Shown here one piece after another: positions 1 through 10,642 of a stretch of 62,404 bases of DNA. The position numbers and the translations under genes are program-made. The stretch is taken from positions 1 to 62,404 of the forward strand of contig BAXV01000017.1 of assembly GCA_001310715.1 (NCBI GenBank), given 5' to 3'. Position 1 is the first letter of the stretch. The number at the start of each line of letters is the position of its first letter. The notes under the pieces are model-generated. The model ran no database searches, was not told the origin of the DNA, and saw only the letters and a list, made by a program, of their open reading frames with translations. The DNA comes from Pseudovibrio sp. JCM 19062. Its GTDB lineage: Bacteria; Pseudomonadota; Alphaproteobacteria; Rhizobiales; Stappiaceae.

Positions 1-1
1 C

Positions 2-46
2 CTTGCTGCCCTTCAATCCCATGAGGAACTGGAGGCAGCGCCATGA
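2..46 (+). CDS. C-terminal tail of an upstream gene (partial)
   Basis: An open frame enters from the left edge and ends ...SHEELEAAP at a TGA that shares ATGA with the next start codon at 43. That four-base overlap is the same junction seen between other operon genes in this window, which is the only support. The product cannot be named from 14 residues; a sugar kinase, isomerase or regulator of the same amino-sugar operon would be expected. Confidence 0.4.
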   Translation, partial: LAALQSHEELEAAP

Positions 47-1353
47 GCAACCCGCTGCTGCAGGTCATCACCGCCAACCGCGCTGGTGTCAGCGCTGCAC
101 TCGCCTCAATCTGCTCCGCCCAGCCCGACGTCATCCTCGCCTCAGCCCTGCTCGCCGCCGAAAAGGGCGCTCCCTTGTTGGTTGAGGCAACCAGCAATCA
201 GGTCAATCAGGACGCGGCTACACAGGCATGCAGCCAGCCGATTTTGTCAGCTACGTCAAACGCATTTGCACCAAAGCAGGACTGCCGGAAGACGCTCTTA
301 TCCTCGGCGGCGACCACCTCGGCCCGCAGGCGTGGCGTTTCATGCCCGCCGATCAAGCCATGGCTAAAGCCCGAGAGCTGATGAAAGCTACGTGCAGGCA
401 GGCTTCACCAAAATCCATCTGGACTGCTCCGAAGGATGTGCTGGAGAAGAGGCTCAGGTTGGAGATGAACTCAGTGCTAGCCGCGCCGCGCAACTTGCAG
501 CCATCTGCGAAGAATACGCTCCCGACCCAAGCCGCCTCAACTACATCGTCGGCACAGAAGTCCCGCCCCCCGGCGGCGCACGTGACCTTGTCAAGGAGCA
601 CGCCATTGAACCAACCCCGCCCGAACGAGCCGTCCGGACCTTGCACATGCACTTTGATACTTTCAGTGCGCTGGGCCTCCACGCCGCGAAAGAGCGGATC
701 TGCGGCCTCGTCGTGCAGCCGGGCGTGGAGTTCTCCCCCTTCCACATCGACCACCTGCCAGAGCAAGACAGCACCGCCCTGCGTGCAGCGCTTGACCCGT
801 TCCGGAATGTAGTGTTCGAAGCCCACAGCACAGACTATCAGCGCAGCAGTGCATTTCCCCGTCTGGCAGACATGGGCTTTGCCATCCTCAAGGTCGGTCC
901 GGCGCTCACCTTTGCCTATCGTCAAGCCATCTACGCGCTCGACCACATGCTCGACTGGCTGGAAGAAGACCGCCGCACCGCCCCAAAACTCCCGAGGGTT
1001 TGGAGGCGGAGATGCTGTCAGAGCCAAAGTACTGGCGCGCTCACTATCACGGATCTGATCAGGATGTCCGCCTGCTGCGCCACTTCAGTTACGCAGATCG
1101 CATCCGCTATTACTGGCCTCAGAAAAAGGTGCAGGACGCCCTTGAAACCCTCTTTGCAGCTCTTCAAACTCACAAAATCCCGCAGGTTCTGCAACTTCAA
1201 CTGTTTGCATCTGAAACTGTTGAGCGTGCACAGGCTTTGCAGAGCCGCGGTTTTGGCATAGAGAAGGCGCTCGTGCTTGCTGAAATCCAGCAGGCATTGC
1301 AACCCTATTTCTTTGAAAGAGTTGAGATCCCTCAGCTTGAGGAGGCTCTATGA
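43..1353 (+). CDS. kbaZ: Tagatose-bisphosphate aldolase non-catalytic subunit (GatZ/KbaZ family), three frame breaks
   Basis: Family members are the chaperone-like subunit needed for activity of class II tagatose-1,6-bisphosphate aldolases in galactitol/N-acetylgalactosamine breakdown. The translation runs through three frames: residues from SNPLLQVITANRAGV, then GMQPADFVSYVKRICTKAG with LILGGDHLGPQAW, then FTKIHLDCSEGCAG through HSTDYQ, then the C-terminus from LSEPKYWRAHY. Each break is repaired by adding one base near 213, 392 and 990, all at doublets or short runs, giving about 437 residues against about 420-426 for E. coli GatZ/KbaZ. GGAGG precedes the ATG. It overlaps nagA by ATGA, so the pair is cotranscribed and probably handles GalNAc or GlcNAc. 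The breaks are likely consensus errors. Confidence 0.85.
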
Positions 1354-2495
1354 GCACCGCACCGGGCAATCAAGATATCTGGCTTTGTCCAGACCAGCTG
1401 TTTGACGGCCAGAACCTGCTTACCAACACCGCCGTTCATGTGGTGAACGGCGAATGCGCAGATCTGTCATCGACTGGAGACTTGCCCGCTGGTGCAACGG
1501 TCAAAAAGCTGTCAGGCCTCATCACTCCGGGGTTCTTTGACATTCAGGTCAACGGCGGCGGCGGTGTGCTCTACAACACCACGCCAACACCGGAAGGCTT
1601 GGCAACCATCGCGAACGCCCACCGCCAGTTCGGCACCACGGCTTTGCTGCCAACGGTCATCACCGATGCTCCGCAGGTACTGGACGACGCTGTTGAGGCC
1701 ATGAAGGATGCTTACGCCTCCCACGGCATCAAAGGCATCCACATCGAAGGTCCCCACATCAGCGTGGAGCGCAAAGGCACCCACGAAGCCAGCTGGGTCC
1801 GCCCCTTTGATGCCCGCAGCTTGAAGTTGGTTCGCGATCTGCGCGACCGCAACATCCCGGTGCTGATCACAGTGGCACCGGAAGGCGTTGCTAAAGGGGA
1901 CATTGCCACACTGGTGGAAATGGGCGTCGTGGTCTCCATCGGCCACACCGATGCAGGTGTCGCAGAGATTAAGCCGGCTCTGGAGGAGGGTGCGACCCTC
2001 TTCACCCACCTGTTCAACGGCATGTCCCAGATGGTCAACCGTGAACCGGGAGCAGTCGGAACAGCCATCAACAGCACCGCCTATTGCTCGCTGATTGCAG
2101 ACGGTCACCACGTGGCCGACGACATGCTGCGCCTCGCCATCCGCGCACGTCCTGTCCAAGACCGCATGATTATCATCAGCGACGCCATGCCAACCGTTGG
2201 CGGGCCGGATCATTTCGATCTTTACGGACATCAGATTTATCTGAAAGACGGCAAGCTCATCAACAACGCCGGGTCTCTGGCAGGGGCCCACACCACTATG
2301 TGGGAATCCGTTGCACGCATGATCAATCAGCTTGAAGTCCCGACACAAGACGTGCTGCGTATGGCTGTTTCCAACCCAGCTGCATTGATGAGCCTCACCC
2401 CGTCCGTCGCCACTCTGCAATCCGCAGATCTCTCAGATCTGCTGCTGATCTCGCCAGACACCAACTCCGTCTCGTTACTCTCGCAAATGTTATAG
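1350..2495 (+). CDS. nagA: N-acetylglucosamine-6-phosphate deacetylase
   Basis: Cytosolic amidohydrolase that removes acetate from GlcNAc-6-phosphate. The 381-residue frame is intact. Motifs in order: ITPGFFDIQVNGGGG (about 58-72), the metal-ligand Glu in IEGPH (about 133), His in SIGHTDAG (about 199), His in FTHLFNGM (about 220) and the catalytic Asp in ISDAMPTVGG (about 278). The ATG overlaps the stop of the kbaZ-like gene (ATGA) and GAGGAGG lies just upstream, so translation is coupled. The context suggests a GalNAc/GlcNAc-6-P route feeding a tagatose- or fructose-phosphate pathway. The 24 bases between its stop and the convergent HlyD gene hold no clear terminator. Confidence 0.95.
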   Translation: MSTAPGNQDIWLCPDQLFDGQNLLTNTAVHVVNGECADLSSTGDLPAGATVKKLSGLITPGFFDIQVNGGGGVLYNTTPTPEGLATIANAHRQFGTTALLPTVITDAPQVLDDAVEAMKDAYASHGIKGIHIEGPHISVERKGTHEASWVRPFDARSLKLVRDLRDRNIPVLITVAPEGVAKGDIATLVEMGVVVSIGHTDAGVAEIKPALEEGATLFTHLFNGMSQMVNREPGAVGTAINSTAYCSLIADGHHVADDMLRLAIRARPVQDRMIIISDAMPTVGGPDHFDLYGHQIYLKDGKLINNAGSLAGAHTTMWESVARMINQLEVPTQDVLRMAVSNPAALMSLTPSVATLQSADLSDLLLISPDTNSVSLLSQML

Positions 2496-2519
2496 CAGCT
2501 AGGCGCGAAAGCCTCCGGA

Positions 2520-3831
2520 TTACCGTTCCCGAAACGCCTCTGCTTTTACCTTGAGCAGAGGCTTGGCGATGTAACTTAAAACGCTCTTCTCTCCGGTCAG
2601 AATATCAATGGTGGCCGTCATGCCCGGAGTAATCGGAAGCGGGTGAGCATTCGATCCAAGATGGTTCTGCTTGGTGCGCACGATCACCTTAAAGAAGGCC
2701 TCCCCGCGTTCATCCTCTGACGTATCTGGCTGATCCGCTCCAGCACCCCGTCCAATCCACCATAAATGGAATAGTCATAGGCCGTAATCTTTGCGCTCAC
2801 ATTCTGACCGGGATGAAGGAACGCAACATTCTGCGGCGGTATTTTTGCAGCGATCAGCAAGGTGTCTTCCAGCGGAACAATCTCCACCAGCGGCTCACCT
2901 GCCTGAACCACCGCGCCAATGGTGCTCACATTGAGCTTGTTGATGACCCCGCGCACAGGTGCCACCAACGCACTGCGATGAACGCGATCTTCTGCACCGC
3001 GTAGGCGCTCATCAATGACGCAAGTTCCGCCTTGGCTGCGGCAAGCTCCGATTGTGCAGTGGTGGCAAAGGCTGTTTTTGCTGAAATGACCCGCTGCATG
3101 GCCTCTTGTTGGGCCGAGTGCGCACTCGCAAGCGTTGCCTCAAGCATTTGCCGTTCCCCATCAATCGTCGTGTGCTGACGCTTGAGCCGCAAATATTCAA
3201 TCTCAGGCAGGATACCGCGTTCATAAAGCCGCTGATTGATCTCCAGCTCGCGAGAGATGATGGTGAGGTTGGCCGTAAGCATCCGCGCCTGCGCCTCCAG
3301 CTGCTTCAGATCCTGCTCCTTTTGCGAAAACTGGCTCTGAAGTACAGCAACCTCGGCGTCAAGCTGGTCCTGCCGGGCCGTATAAACCTCCATTTCACGC
3401 TGCATAAACGCTGCAACCTGCGAAGAGACATTTGACCGCTCATGCACAACAAGGTCGACCTGATGAGCCTCCGCTGTCAGGCGCGCAAGGCGGGCTTGTA
3501 GAGCATATTTCTTCTGCTGTAATTCACCCAGCTGCGAGGCAAAGCCCGTGTTATCCAGCCTTACCAGCACAGCGCCTTGCTCCACGATCTCGCCTTCATA
3601 AAACAAAACTTCAGAGACAATCCCACGTTCTGGAGCCTGCACGATTTGCATCTGTCGTGAGGGGATCACCCGCCCGTCGCCGCGGGTGACTTCCTCCACA
3701 TGGGCCAGCGCCGACCAGACAAACAGCAACAGCAAAATGCCAGCACTGGCAAGGATGAGTGCTCTGGAGCGCTTTGGGCTGTGAAACTCCGGCAGATTAA
3801 GTTGCTTGGGTGGCAGGTGAAGGGCTCTCAT
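2520..3831 (-). CDS. HlyD-family type I secretion periplasmic adaptor, two frame breaks
   Basis: Membrane-fusion protein linking an ABC exporter to an outer-membrane TolC-type channel. Visible parts: a short cytoplasmic N-terminus, one membrane helix (about residues 24-42, LILASAGILLLLFVW), a barrel/lipoyl half-motif VIPSRQMQIVQAPERG, a long coiled-coil region rich in Gln, Glu and Ala (about 95-270), then APVRGVINKL and the conserved C-terminal PITPGMTATIDILTGEKS. Adding one base near 2975 and one near 2719 joins three frames into about 437 residues, normal for the family. The ATG overlaps the exporter stop (ATGA). LapC-like adaptors have this size and neighbour. No secreted RTX-type substrate is adjacent. 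Confidence 0.9.
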
Positions 3832-6047
3832 GCTCTGAGCCTTTCCTCAATTGGAACCTGCTGAGGATGGCGCACTTCTCGATAACGCGGCTGCTGCATG
3901 GACTGTTTCACGTCTTCCGTTGGGCCGTCCGCGATGATGCGGCCCTGATCCAAAGCGATCAACCGGTTGGTGAGCTTCAGGAGGGAAGGGCGATGTGTGC
4001 TGATGATGAGTGTCAGCGCTCCATTGTTGTAGCGCTGCAAACCCTGCAAAAGCCGCTGTTCAGATGCAAGATCCAGCTGGCTGGAAGGCTCATCCAGAAA
4101 CAGTATTTTTGGCTTGCGCAACAAAACCCGCGCCAGTGCCACACACTGCCTCTGCCCACCCGAAAGCGCACCGCCGTTCTCCCCCACAATCAGATTAAGC
4201 CCTGCTGGATGCTGGTTAATGAGACGGTCCAGCCCCGTCACATGGCAAACCTCATCAATCTCTTCATTGGAAAGATGCGGTAGGCCCAGACAAAGATTAT
4301 CCCTCAGCGTGCCCTGAAACAGCGTATTCTCCTGAGACAGATACCCAATGAAGCCGCGCAGATCTGTCGGGTCAAACTGGCGCGTATCAATCCCGCCAAT
4401 CAGCACCGCACCGTCAGTCGGATAGCGCAGCCCGCTCATCAAACGGCCAACCGTTGATTTGCCAGAGCCAACAGACCCCACCAGCCCGATCGTATCTCCC
4501 GGTTCAATGGAAAAACTGCAGTGGTTCAGGCTGGGCTTTTCACTCAGCGGGTAGGTGAAGCTCACATTGTGAAACTGCACTTCCCCCCGGCACTGCCGCA
4601 GGTTCGCCGTTGCTTTCCCCGATTGGCGTTCCGTGGCTGGTTCAGTAAATCCTCGATCTGACGGTAACTGTGCAGCACTTGCCGAAAGCGGACCAGCGCA
4701 GCGGCGATGGAGGAAATCGGCGCAAGCACTCGTGAGGACAGCATCATGGCGGCGATAAGACCGCCCATATTCACCGCACCCGCATCAACCCGGTACACAC
4801 CCCAGACAATGATCAGCACCGACACCATGCCCTGCACATATCCGGTCCCGACCTGAGCCAGATTGGACCAGTACCGGCTCTGCATCAGCATGTCACTGCT
4901 GCGATCAACCGAGTGTTCCCAGCGAGCCTGCATATGGCTTCCGCATTCAGAGCGCGGATCGTTTCATGCCCGCCCAGTGTTTCCATCAGAATATTCTGCC
5001 GCTTATTCCCCTCTCGGCTGGAGGCTTGAACCGTACGCTCAAGTGGGAACTGGGCCGCCAGATTAAGCAGGCAGACAATGGGAACCGCGATCAGCGGTAT
5101 CCAGGCGATGGGGCCGACGAGGAAAAACAAGATGCCGATGAAAAGCCCGACAAAGCAGAAGTCGAGCAAGGCAACCAAAGCTGTTGAGCTGAAGAACTCG
5201 CGCAGCTTTTCATACTCATGGATGACACCGGCATACTCTCCTGAGCTCTTGGTTTTGGCGGAAAAGTCAATGTTCTGCATCTGAGCGAAGATTTTCGAAG
5301 CAAGCCGTTGATCTGCCTGCTTGCCAACACTGTTGAGAATGGAGGACCGCGCCACCTTCAAAATGCAATCGCCAATAAGGGCAACCACCACGCCAACCGT
5401 CAGCGCCCACAGGGACGCCACGGCAAAGTTGGGCAGGATGCGATCATAAACATTCATGATGAAGAGCGGGGAGGCGAGTGCAAGCAGATTGAGCAACAAG
5501 GTCCCCACTGCAACACTTCCATAGTCCGGCCAGAACCGGGTGAACTCGGGCCAGAACCAATGCGTGCCTTGCTCGTGCACGCGCCCGCTTCCCTCCCGTG
5601 CATGAAGAGGCGAAAACAGGATCGCATAACCGGAGTAAGCCCGCTGCAGAATATCCAGGCTGAGATACTGCGGTCGGTCCAGCTCCAGCGGGTCCAGCAG
5701 TTTGGCCTGTCGTGTTGTGCTGTCATAACCAATGAGCAGGCGAAGGGCTCTGTCATGAAACACCAGCAGGCATGGGACGCTGCCACTTGAGATTTTGCTG
5801 AGGGATACTTTCTGTTTCTGTGCCAGCAAACCGCAATTCTCGGAGGCTTTTTCAACCTGTGAGAACTGCAATCTCCCATTGATAAGCGGAAGTCCGGCGG
5901 TGATCGCTGTCTTGCTGAGAAAGTTGCCGTGTGCGCGCGAGATATAAGCGATGCTTTCAACCAGGGCGTCCAGCACCTCATGCATTGGATGGCTACCTTC
6001 CTCTGTAGTGAGGGCATGAGGGCTGGACAAGAAAAAAAATCACTCAC
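3828..6047 (-). CDS. Type I secretion ABC exporter (permease/ATPase, LapB-like), three frame breaks
   Basis: Inner-membrane ATP-driven exporter for large adhesins or RTX proteins. N-terminal about 130 residues resemble the C39-peptidase-like fold but show no catalytic Cys, as in LapB/HlyB exporters. The membrane domain follows, then the nucleotide-binding domain with Walker A GSVGSGKST, signature LSGGQRQ, Walker B ILFLDEP and H-loop STHR. I place the start at GTG 6047, preceded by GGGAGCG; the frame then needs an indel in the eight-T run at 6031-6038. A TTG at 6030 is the alternative. Further breaks lie near 4910 and 4580. About 739 residues after repair. The stop overlaps the adaptor ATG, making a two-gene operon. 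Confidence 0.88.
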
Positions 6048-6505
6048 GGTGCGCTCCCTTGATGGACACTGATAATTTCACGTATCTTGAATTCTGAGGG
6101 GCCACACTTTGGCTGGTCTTCTAGCGAGAAACAGAAAGATTAGCAGATACAACGCATTACAATTATCAGATCGTCTCTCTGCTCTCGCCAAGAAGTTTCG
6201 GTGTTCCTGTGAGAACTAGGAGAACACCCTAGGGAAAAGTTGGCAATCTCGGGAACTTGTACCGTCAAATAAGGGGGCAAAAATAGCAGGAGTTTTTTTA
6301 CAAGTATGCTCGCTGTAAACTCCGCGCGCCGCTGGCCCTGCTCAAGGGTATCTCGCGTTTTACCAGCAACACCGCTGTCCCAATCAGGCTCCCATATCCG
6401 AAAGTGGGAGAGCTCCTGTGTGTACGAGAGGGGATAGTGGGGTAATTGCTCTGATGGAAGCGTCTCCCATGCTTTCTTAGGGGCAAAACGCAGGAGTAGC
6501 GGTGC
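6048..6505. other. Long intergenic region with nested inverted repeats
   Basis: This 458-base gap lies upstream of the exporter and downstream of the LysR gene. It has no convincing gene. GGTGTTC/GAACACC forms a perfect seven-base inverted repeat at 6200-6228, with GTTC/GAAC nested inside it. CTCCCA/TGGGAG pairs at 6389-6410. The exporter promoter must lie in the left part, which is AT-rich. The right part may hold the LysR 3' end signals, but no U-tract follows the hairpin. Confidence 0.4.
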
Positions 6506-7423
6506 TTAGGGTCTGGAAGCCACCAATTGCAATAGCTTAGGCAAGTGCTCTGCTAAAAAGTCGAAGAGCAACTTTATGCGTGGAATTTGGTTGAGAGTAT
6601 GTGGGGAGGCCAACCACACCGGCAAAGTAGGCAGTGGGACTTCCAAATCGAGGCTGATGATATCTTCATCTTCCATGCTGATGCCGACCTGGCCAAAACC
6701 GATGCCGCACCCAGCACGAACCATCTCCCAGTAAGCGACCTGATCATCACAGCGAATGGAGAAGAAATCCCGCTCAACGGCAAAGCCTGCCTCCTTCATG
6801 CCGCGCAAGATCAGGTCCGACTGATCGTACCCGATCCAATCCAGCGCAAACAGCTCCTCTTGCGTCTTCGGCATGCCAACGCGCTCAATAAACGCCCGGC
6901 TTGCGAAGAGGCCAAGTCGGGCCTCTCCAATCTTCTTGGCAACAACATCCAGCTGCGTTGGCAGAAACATGCGCACAGCAATATCGGCTTCCTGAAACAG
7001 CAGGTTCTGTGGCGCATCCGATGAGACCAGATCAATCTGGATCTCAGGCGTGCGCGCGCGAAACGCAGCAATCAGCTTCGGCATCACATAAGTGGAGATC
7101 GTTTGACTAGCTGTGACCCGTACTGGTCCGGCAAGCCCATTCTGCTTGCGTTCCTCTGCATGCATGAGAAACTGAGCCGCAGCGGCCTGCATGGCTTTGG
7201 CATGGGGCAACAGGACCTCACCATCCTGCGTCAGGCCAAGCCCGCGTTGATGGCGGTAAAACAACGAAACGCCAAGCTCTGCCTCAATGGCTTTCACCTG
7301 CCGCCCGATTGTGGGTTGGCTCTGGTTCAGCCGCTGCGCCGCCGCCGAAAGGCTTCCCGTCTCCGCAACAGCAACAAAGACACCGATAAGATCCCAAGAA
7401 AGATGATGGAGCACGTTATTCAT
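6506..7423 (-). CDS. LysR-family transcriptional regulator
   Basis: Intact 305-residue regulator. The N-terminal winged helix (about 8-67) contains FVAVAETGSLSAAAQRLNQSQPTIGRQVKAIE, written here as separate motifs GSLSAAAQRL and SQPTIGRQ. The effector domain follows (GPVRVTASQ onward to about 290). It is divergent from the reductase/epimerase-like gene at 7515 with about 90 bases between starts, the usual arrangement for a LysR protein that controls its neighbour. The effector cannot be predicted. The intergenic space is AT-rich (the sequence around 7435-7490) and would hold both promoters. Confidence 0.93.
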   Translation of the reverse strand: MNNVLHHLSWDLIGVFVAVAETGSLSAAAQRLNQSQPTIGRQVKAIEAELGVSLFYRHQRGLGLTQDGEVLLPHAKAMQAAAAQFLMHAEERKQNGLAGPVRVTASQTISTYVMPKLIAAFRARTPEIQIDLVSSDAPQNLLFQEADIAVRMFLPTQLDVVAKKIGEARLGLFASRAFIERVGMPKTQEELFALDWIGYDQSDLILRGMKEAGFAVERDFFSIRCDDQVAYWEMVRAGCGIGFGQVGISMEDEDIISLDLEVPLPTLPVWLASPHTLNQIPRIKLLFDFLAEHLPKLLQLVASRP

Positions 7424-7514
7424 AATTGAATATCATATCTGCATTTCATTCGAATTTACATAGAAAAGAACGGACCTACTATCGGATGTAATTGGTAATG
7501 AGCAGGAGATGGAT

Positions 7515-8427
7515 ATGAGACCGATAGCTTTGATTTTGGGTGCCTCGGGAAGATTTTCGAAGAACATGACAGTGCAGCTGGAAGCAGCTGGTTGGGAAAC
7601 CCGCGCCTTTGACCGTGCGACCCAAAGTATAAAGGAGACAGCCCAAGGCGTGGACGTGATCGTCAATGGCGCCAATCCGCCCTATCAGTCTGGAGCCGGG
7701 ACACACTTCCCTTCACCCGTCAGGTGATCGAAGTTGCAGAGCAGACCGGTGCCACTGTTCTCATCCCCGGCAATAACTACTGTTTCGGGCCGGATATGCC
7801 CCCAGTTATCGGACCGCAGACACCAAAACGGGCAACCAACGAGCTTGGCCTGATCAGAATTGAAATGGAGCGCCTCTACAAAACCTCCGGTGTTCGCACC
7901 ATCCTGCTCAGAGCCGGAGACTTCCTAGACACCTCCGCCAGTGGAAACTGGTTTGATCTGATCATGGCCAAGAAGCTGGAGAAGGGAAAATTCGTCTACC
8001 CCGGCAAAACCGATGTCCCCCACGCCTGGGCTTATCTGCCCGATATGGCCCGCGCCGCCGTTCATCTGCTGGAGATGCGGGAGAAGCTGAACATCTATGA
8101 AGACATCTCCTTCCCCGGCTACACATGGACTGGCAACGAGATGAGCAAAGCCCTCACAAAGCTGACCAATCAGGAGGTGAAGATCAAGCCGTTCGATTGG
8201 TGGATGATGAAGCTAAGTAAACCGGTCTGGCCCATGGCAAAACATCTGCTGGAAATGCGCTACCTGTGGGATGTGCCCACGCCATGGATACAGCGCGGTT
8301 TGATGAGCTGCTTCCGCACTTTGAAGCAACGCCGGAAAGAGAAGCGCTGGAGCAGGCTATTAGCCATCTGCCAGCCTTGCAGCTAAACACATTGAGACCA
8401 CCAAACCAGCGACAAAGAGCAGCGTGA
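7515..8427 (+). CDS. NAD(P)-dependent reductase/epimerase-like protein, two frame breaks
   Basis: Rossmann-fold short-chain dehydrogenase of the extended/NmrA-like type. N-terminal IALILGASGRFSKNM gives a nucleotide-binding loop in which the third Gly is Ser. Later landmarks are VIVNGANPPY, LIPGNNYCFG, RAGDFLDT and YLPDMARA. One missing base near 7692 and one near 8272 join three frames; the repaired C-terminus reads VPHAMDTARFDELLPHFEA and ends at 8427, for about 304 residues. AGGAG is seven bases before the ATG at 7515, which I prefer over ATG 7509. Substrate unknown; nucleotide-sugar epimerases, isoflavone-reductase-like and quinone-reductase-like proteins all share the fold. Confidence 0.8.
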
Positions 8428-8531
8428 GAAACCGCTTCCAAAAGTTTGCAGAGGCACAGCCAACGGGATATAATAGGATAGTCCAACCTGACACTTATAC
8501 GGCTTTGCCGCTTGGAATTTTGGAGTGCTCC

Positions 8532-9269
8532 TTGACTTTTAAACTAGGTATTCTGGAAGTCGGCCGACCACCTGAGAACCTGCGCAAGACATTCGGTGAC
8601 TACCCGTCCATGTTCGAGGCGTTACTGAAGCCACGCGGAGCCGACTGGCACTACATGTCCTATCCCGTTGTGATGGTCAGTTGCCCCAAACCGTTCATGA
8701 CTGTGATGGCTGGTTGATCACCGGCTCCAAGTATGGCGTCTATGATGACCTTGACTGGATTGGCCCTCTCAAGGCTTTCTTGAAACAGGCCTATAATGAG
8801 CATGTACCCATTGTCGGCATCTGCTTCGGACACCAGATCCTCGCAGAGGCGCTAGGTGGCAAAGTCGAAAAGTCTGACAAGGCTGGGGCTGTGGGGTCTT
8901 CACCTACTACGTCCTTGAAAACCCCAGCTGGGTGCCTCAGGGCCTGACCAGCTTTTCCATTGAGGCCTACCATCAGGATCAGGTGACACGATTACCCGAA
9001 GATGGCGAGGTTATCGCCTCCTCTGACTTCTGTGAGTTTGCAGCAGTTGATTACAAGGGCAGGCACTCACTCTTCAAGGCCATCCGGAATTCTCCAGGGA
9101 TTACACGGTGGCGCTGTGCAACGAGCGCCGCGGTGACACCTTGCCGGAAGATATTGCCGACCGCGCGATAGCTTCCTCTGATGCGCCCATGCAAATCAGC
9201 GAGGTCGCCCACATGATCATAAATTTCATTCAGCAAGCAGCGGTTAGAGAAAAACAAGAGGAACTTTAA
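8532..9269 (+). CDS. Class I glutamine amidotransferase, three frame breaks
   Basis: Single-domain glutaminase or gamma-glutamyl hydrolase-like protein. The nucleophile Cys is in VGICFGHQ and the catalytic His/Glu in KGHPEFS after repair. One base is missing near 8673, 8885 and 9085, giving about 246 residues ending in EEL. I chose TTG 8532 because GGAG lies seven bases upstream and homologous sequence (LTFKLGILEVGRPP) begins there. It precedes a PuuB-like oxidoreductase, an association known from polyamine and gamma-glutamyl amide catabolism (PuuD-type step). That role is inference; no PuuA-like ligase is in the window. Confidence 0.83.
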
Positions 9270-9315
9270 ACCCCGCTTGGGTTTACCTCTAAGGCTCGGG
9301 GCAGGATCCCGAGCC
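9268..9315 (+). other. Two hairpins between the amidotransferase and oxidoreductase genes
   Basis: AAACCC/GGGTTT pairs at 9268-9284 and GGCTCGGG/CCCGAGCC at 9293-9315, both perfect. The second ends 14 bases before the ATG at 9330 and could mask or tune its ribosome binding site. Neither has a U-tract, so termination is not implied. Confidence 0.4.
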
Positions 9316-9329
9316 CATCAGGATTTTAT

Positions 9330-10642
9330 ATGGCTATTTCGCAAGGCTTTTTGCACGCCAACGACAAGGCAGGCCAATACCCTGCCTCCTATTACGCAGC
9401 AACCGCAAATAAGCAGTTCTCCTTTCCCACACTGGAAGGGGAGCACAGCTGCGATGTGTGTGTGATAGGCGCTGGCTATGCTGGCCTGTCGTCTGCCCTG
9501 CATCTGGCAGAGCGCGGCTATAAAGTCCATGTGCTGGAGGCGCACCGTGCAGGCTGGGGCGCATCCGGTCGCAACGGCGGCCAGCTTGGCAGCGGCCAGC
9601 GGAAAGATCAGGACGAACTGGAAAGCCTTGTTGGCTTGGAACGTGCCAGAGACCTCTGGGACCTTGCCGAGGCCGCCAAGTCTCTTGTGAAGGACCTTAT
9701 CGCCAAACACCAGATTGAATGTGACCTGAAGCCGGGTGTTCTGCATGCAGATCATAAGCCATCCTATGTCAGCCACAGCAAGGCCTACGTAGAAAAGCTG
9801 GCAAACGACTACGGCTATGAGCAAATCCGCTTTGTCGATAAAGCCGAAATTCGCGAGATGCTTGGCACGACCGCCTATCATGGTGGAACGCTGGATATGG
9901 AAGCCGCCCACCTGCATCCGCTCAACTATGCGCTGGGTCTGGCGCAGGCTTGCCAGCAAGCGGGCGTGCAGATCTTCGAAAACTCAGAGGTGCTTGAGAC
10001 CCACAAGGGCGAACCAGCTAAACTGAAGCTTGCCAACGGGCAGGTCACGGCCCGTTACGTGGTCTTTGCCTGCAACGGTTACATCGACAGCCTTGATACC
10101 CGCGTTGCGGCGCGGGTCATGCCCATCAACAACTACATCATCGCCACGCAGCCATTGGGGGAAGATCTGGCAAAGTCCCTCATTGCCAATGATGTGGCCG
10201 TGGCCGATTCAAAGTTTGTGATCAACTACTACCGCCTGTCCGCAGACAATCGCCTCTTGTTTGGCGGCGGGGAAAGCTACAGCTTCCAGTTCCCGCAGGA
10301 CATAAAAGCCTTTGTGCGTAAACCCATGCTGCAGATCTACCCGCAGCTTAAGGATATACCCATCGACTACGGCTGGGGCGGCACGCTGGCATCACGCTCA
10401 ACCGCATGCCGTACTTTGCACGGCTCGCGCCCAACATGCTCAACGCCAGCGGGTTCTCCGGCCATGGTGTCGCCATGGCGACACTTGCCGGTCAGCTTAT
10501 GGCAGAGGCCATCGACGGACAGGCCAGCCGGTTTGATGTGATGGAAAAAGTCCCCACACACCTGTTCCCCGGTGGCCGCCATCTGCGCTGGCCCTTGATG
10601 GTCCTCGGCATGCTCTATTACAGCCTGCGCGATAGGCTCTGA
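9330..10642 (+). CDS. FAD-dependent amine oxidoreductase (DAO family, PuuB-like), one frame break
   Basis: Flavoprotein oxidase of the D-amino-acid-oxidase superfamily. The FAD-binding dinucleotide motif is VIGAGYAGLSSA (about residues 46-57), followed by an acidic end LEAHRAGWGASGRNGG, typical of gamma-glutamylputrescine oxidase (PuuB/OrdL) and sarcosine-oxidase relatives. The C-terminal FAD contact is NASGFSGHGVAMATLAG. A missing A near 10391 joins the two frames to about 437 residues. The preceding gene encodes a class I amidotransferase, so degradation of a gamma-glutamylated amine is the likeliest role. Other members oxidise glycine derivatives, so substrate is uncertain. Confidence 0.87.

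Noticed and set aside
1512..2420. 302-codon minus-strand frame opposite nagA
   Set aside because: Entirely antisense to an intact nagA with all metal ligands.
6298..6486. 62-codon minus-strand frame upstream of the exporter
   Set aside because: Low-complexity Arg/Ser composition and no start signals; treated as intergenic.
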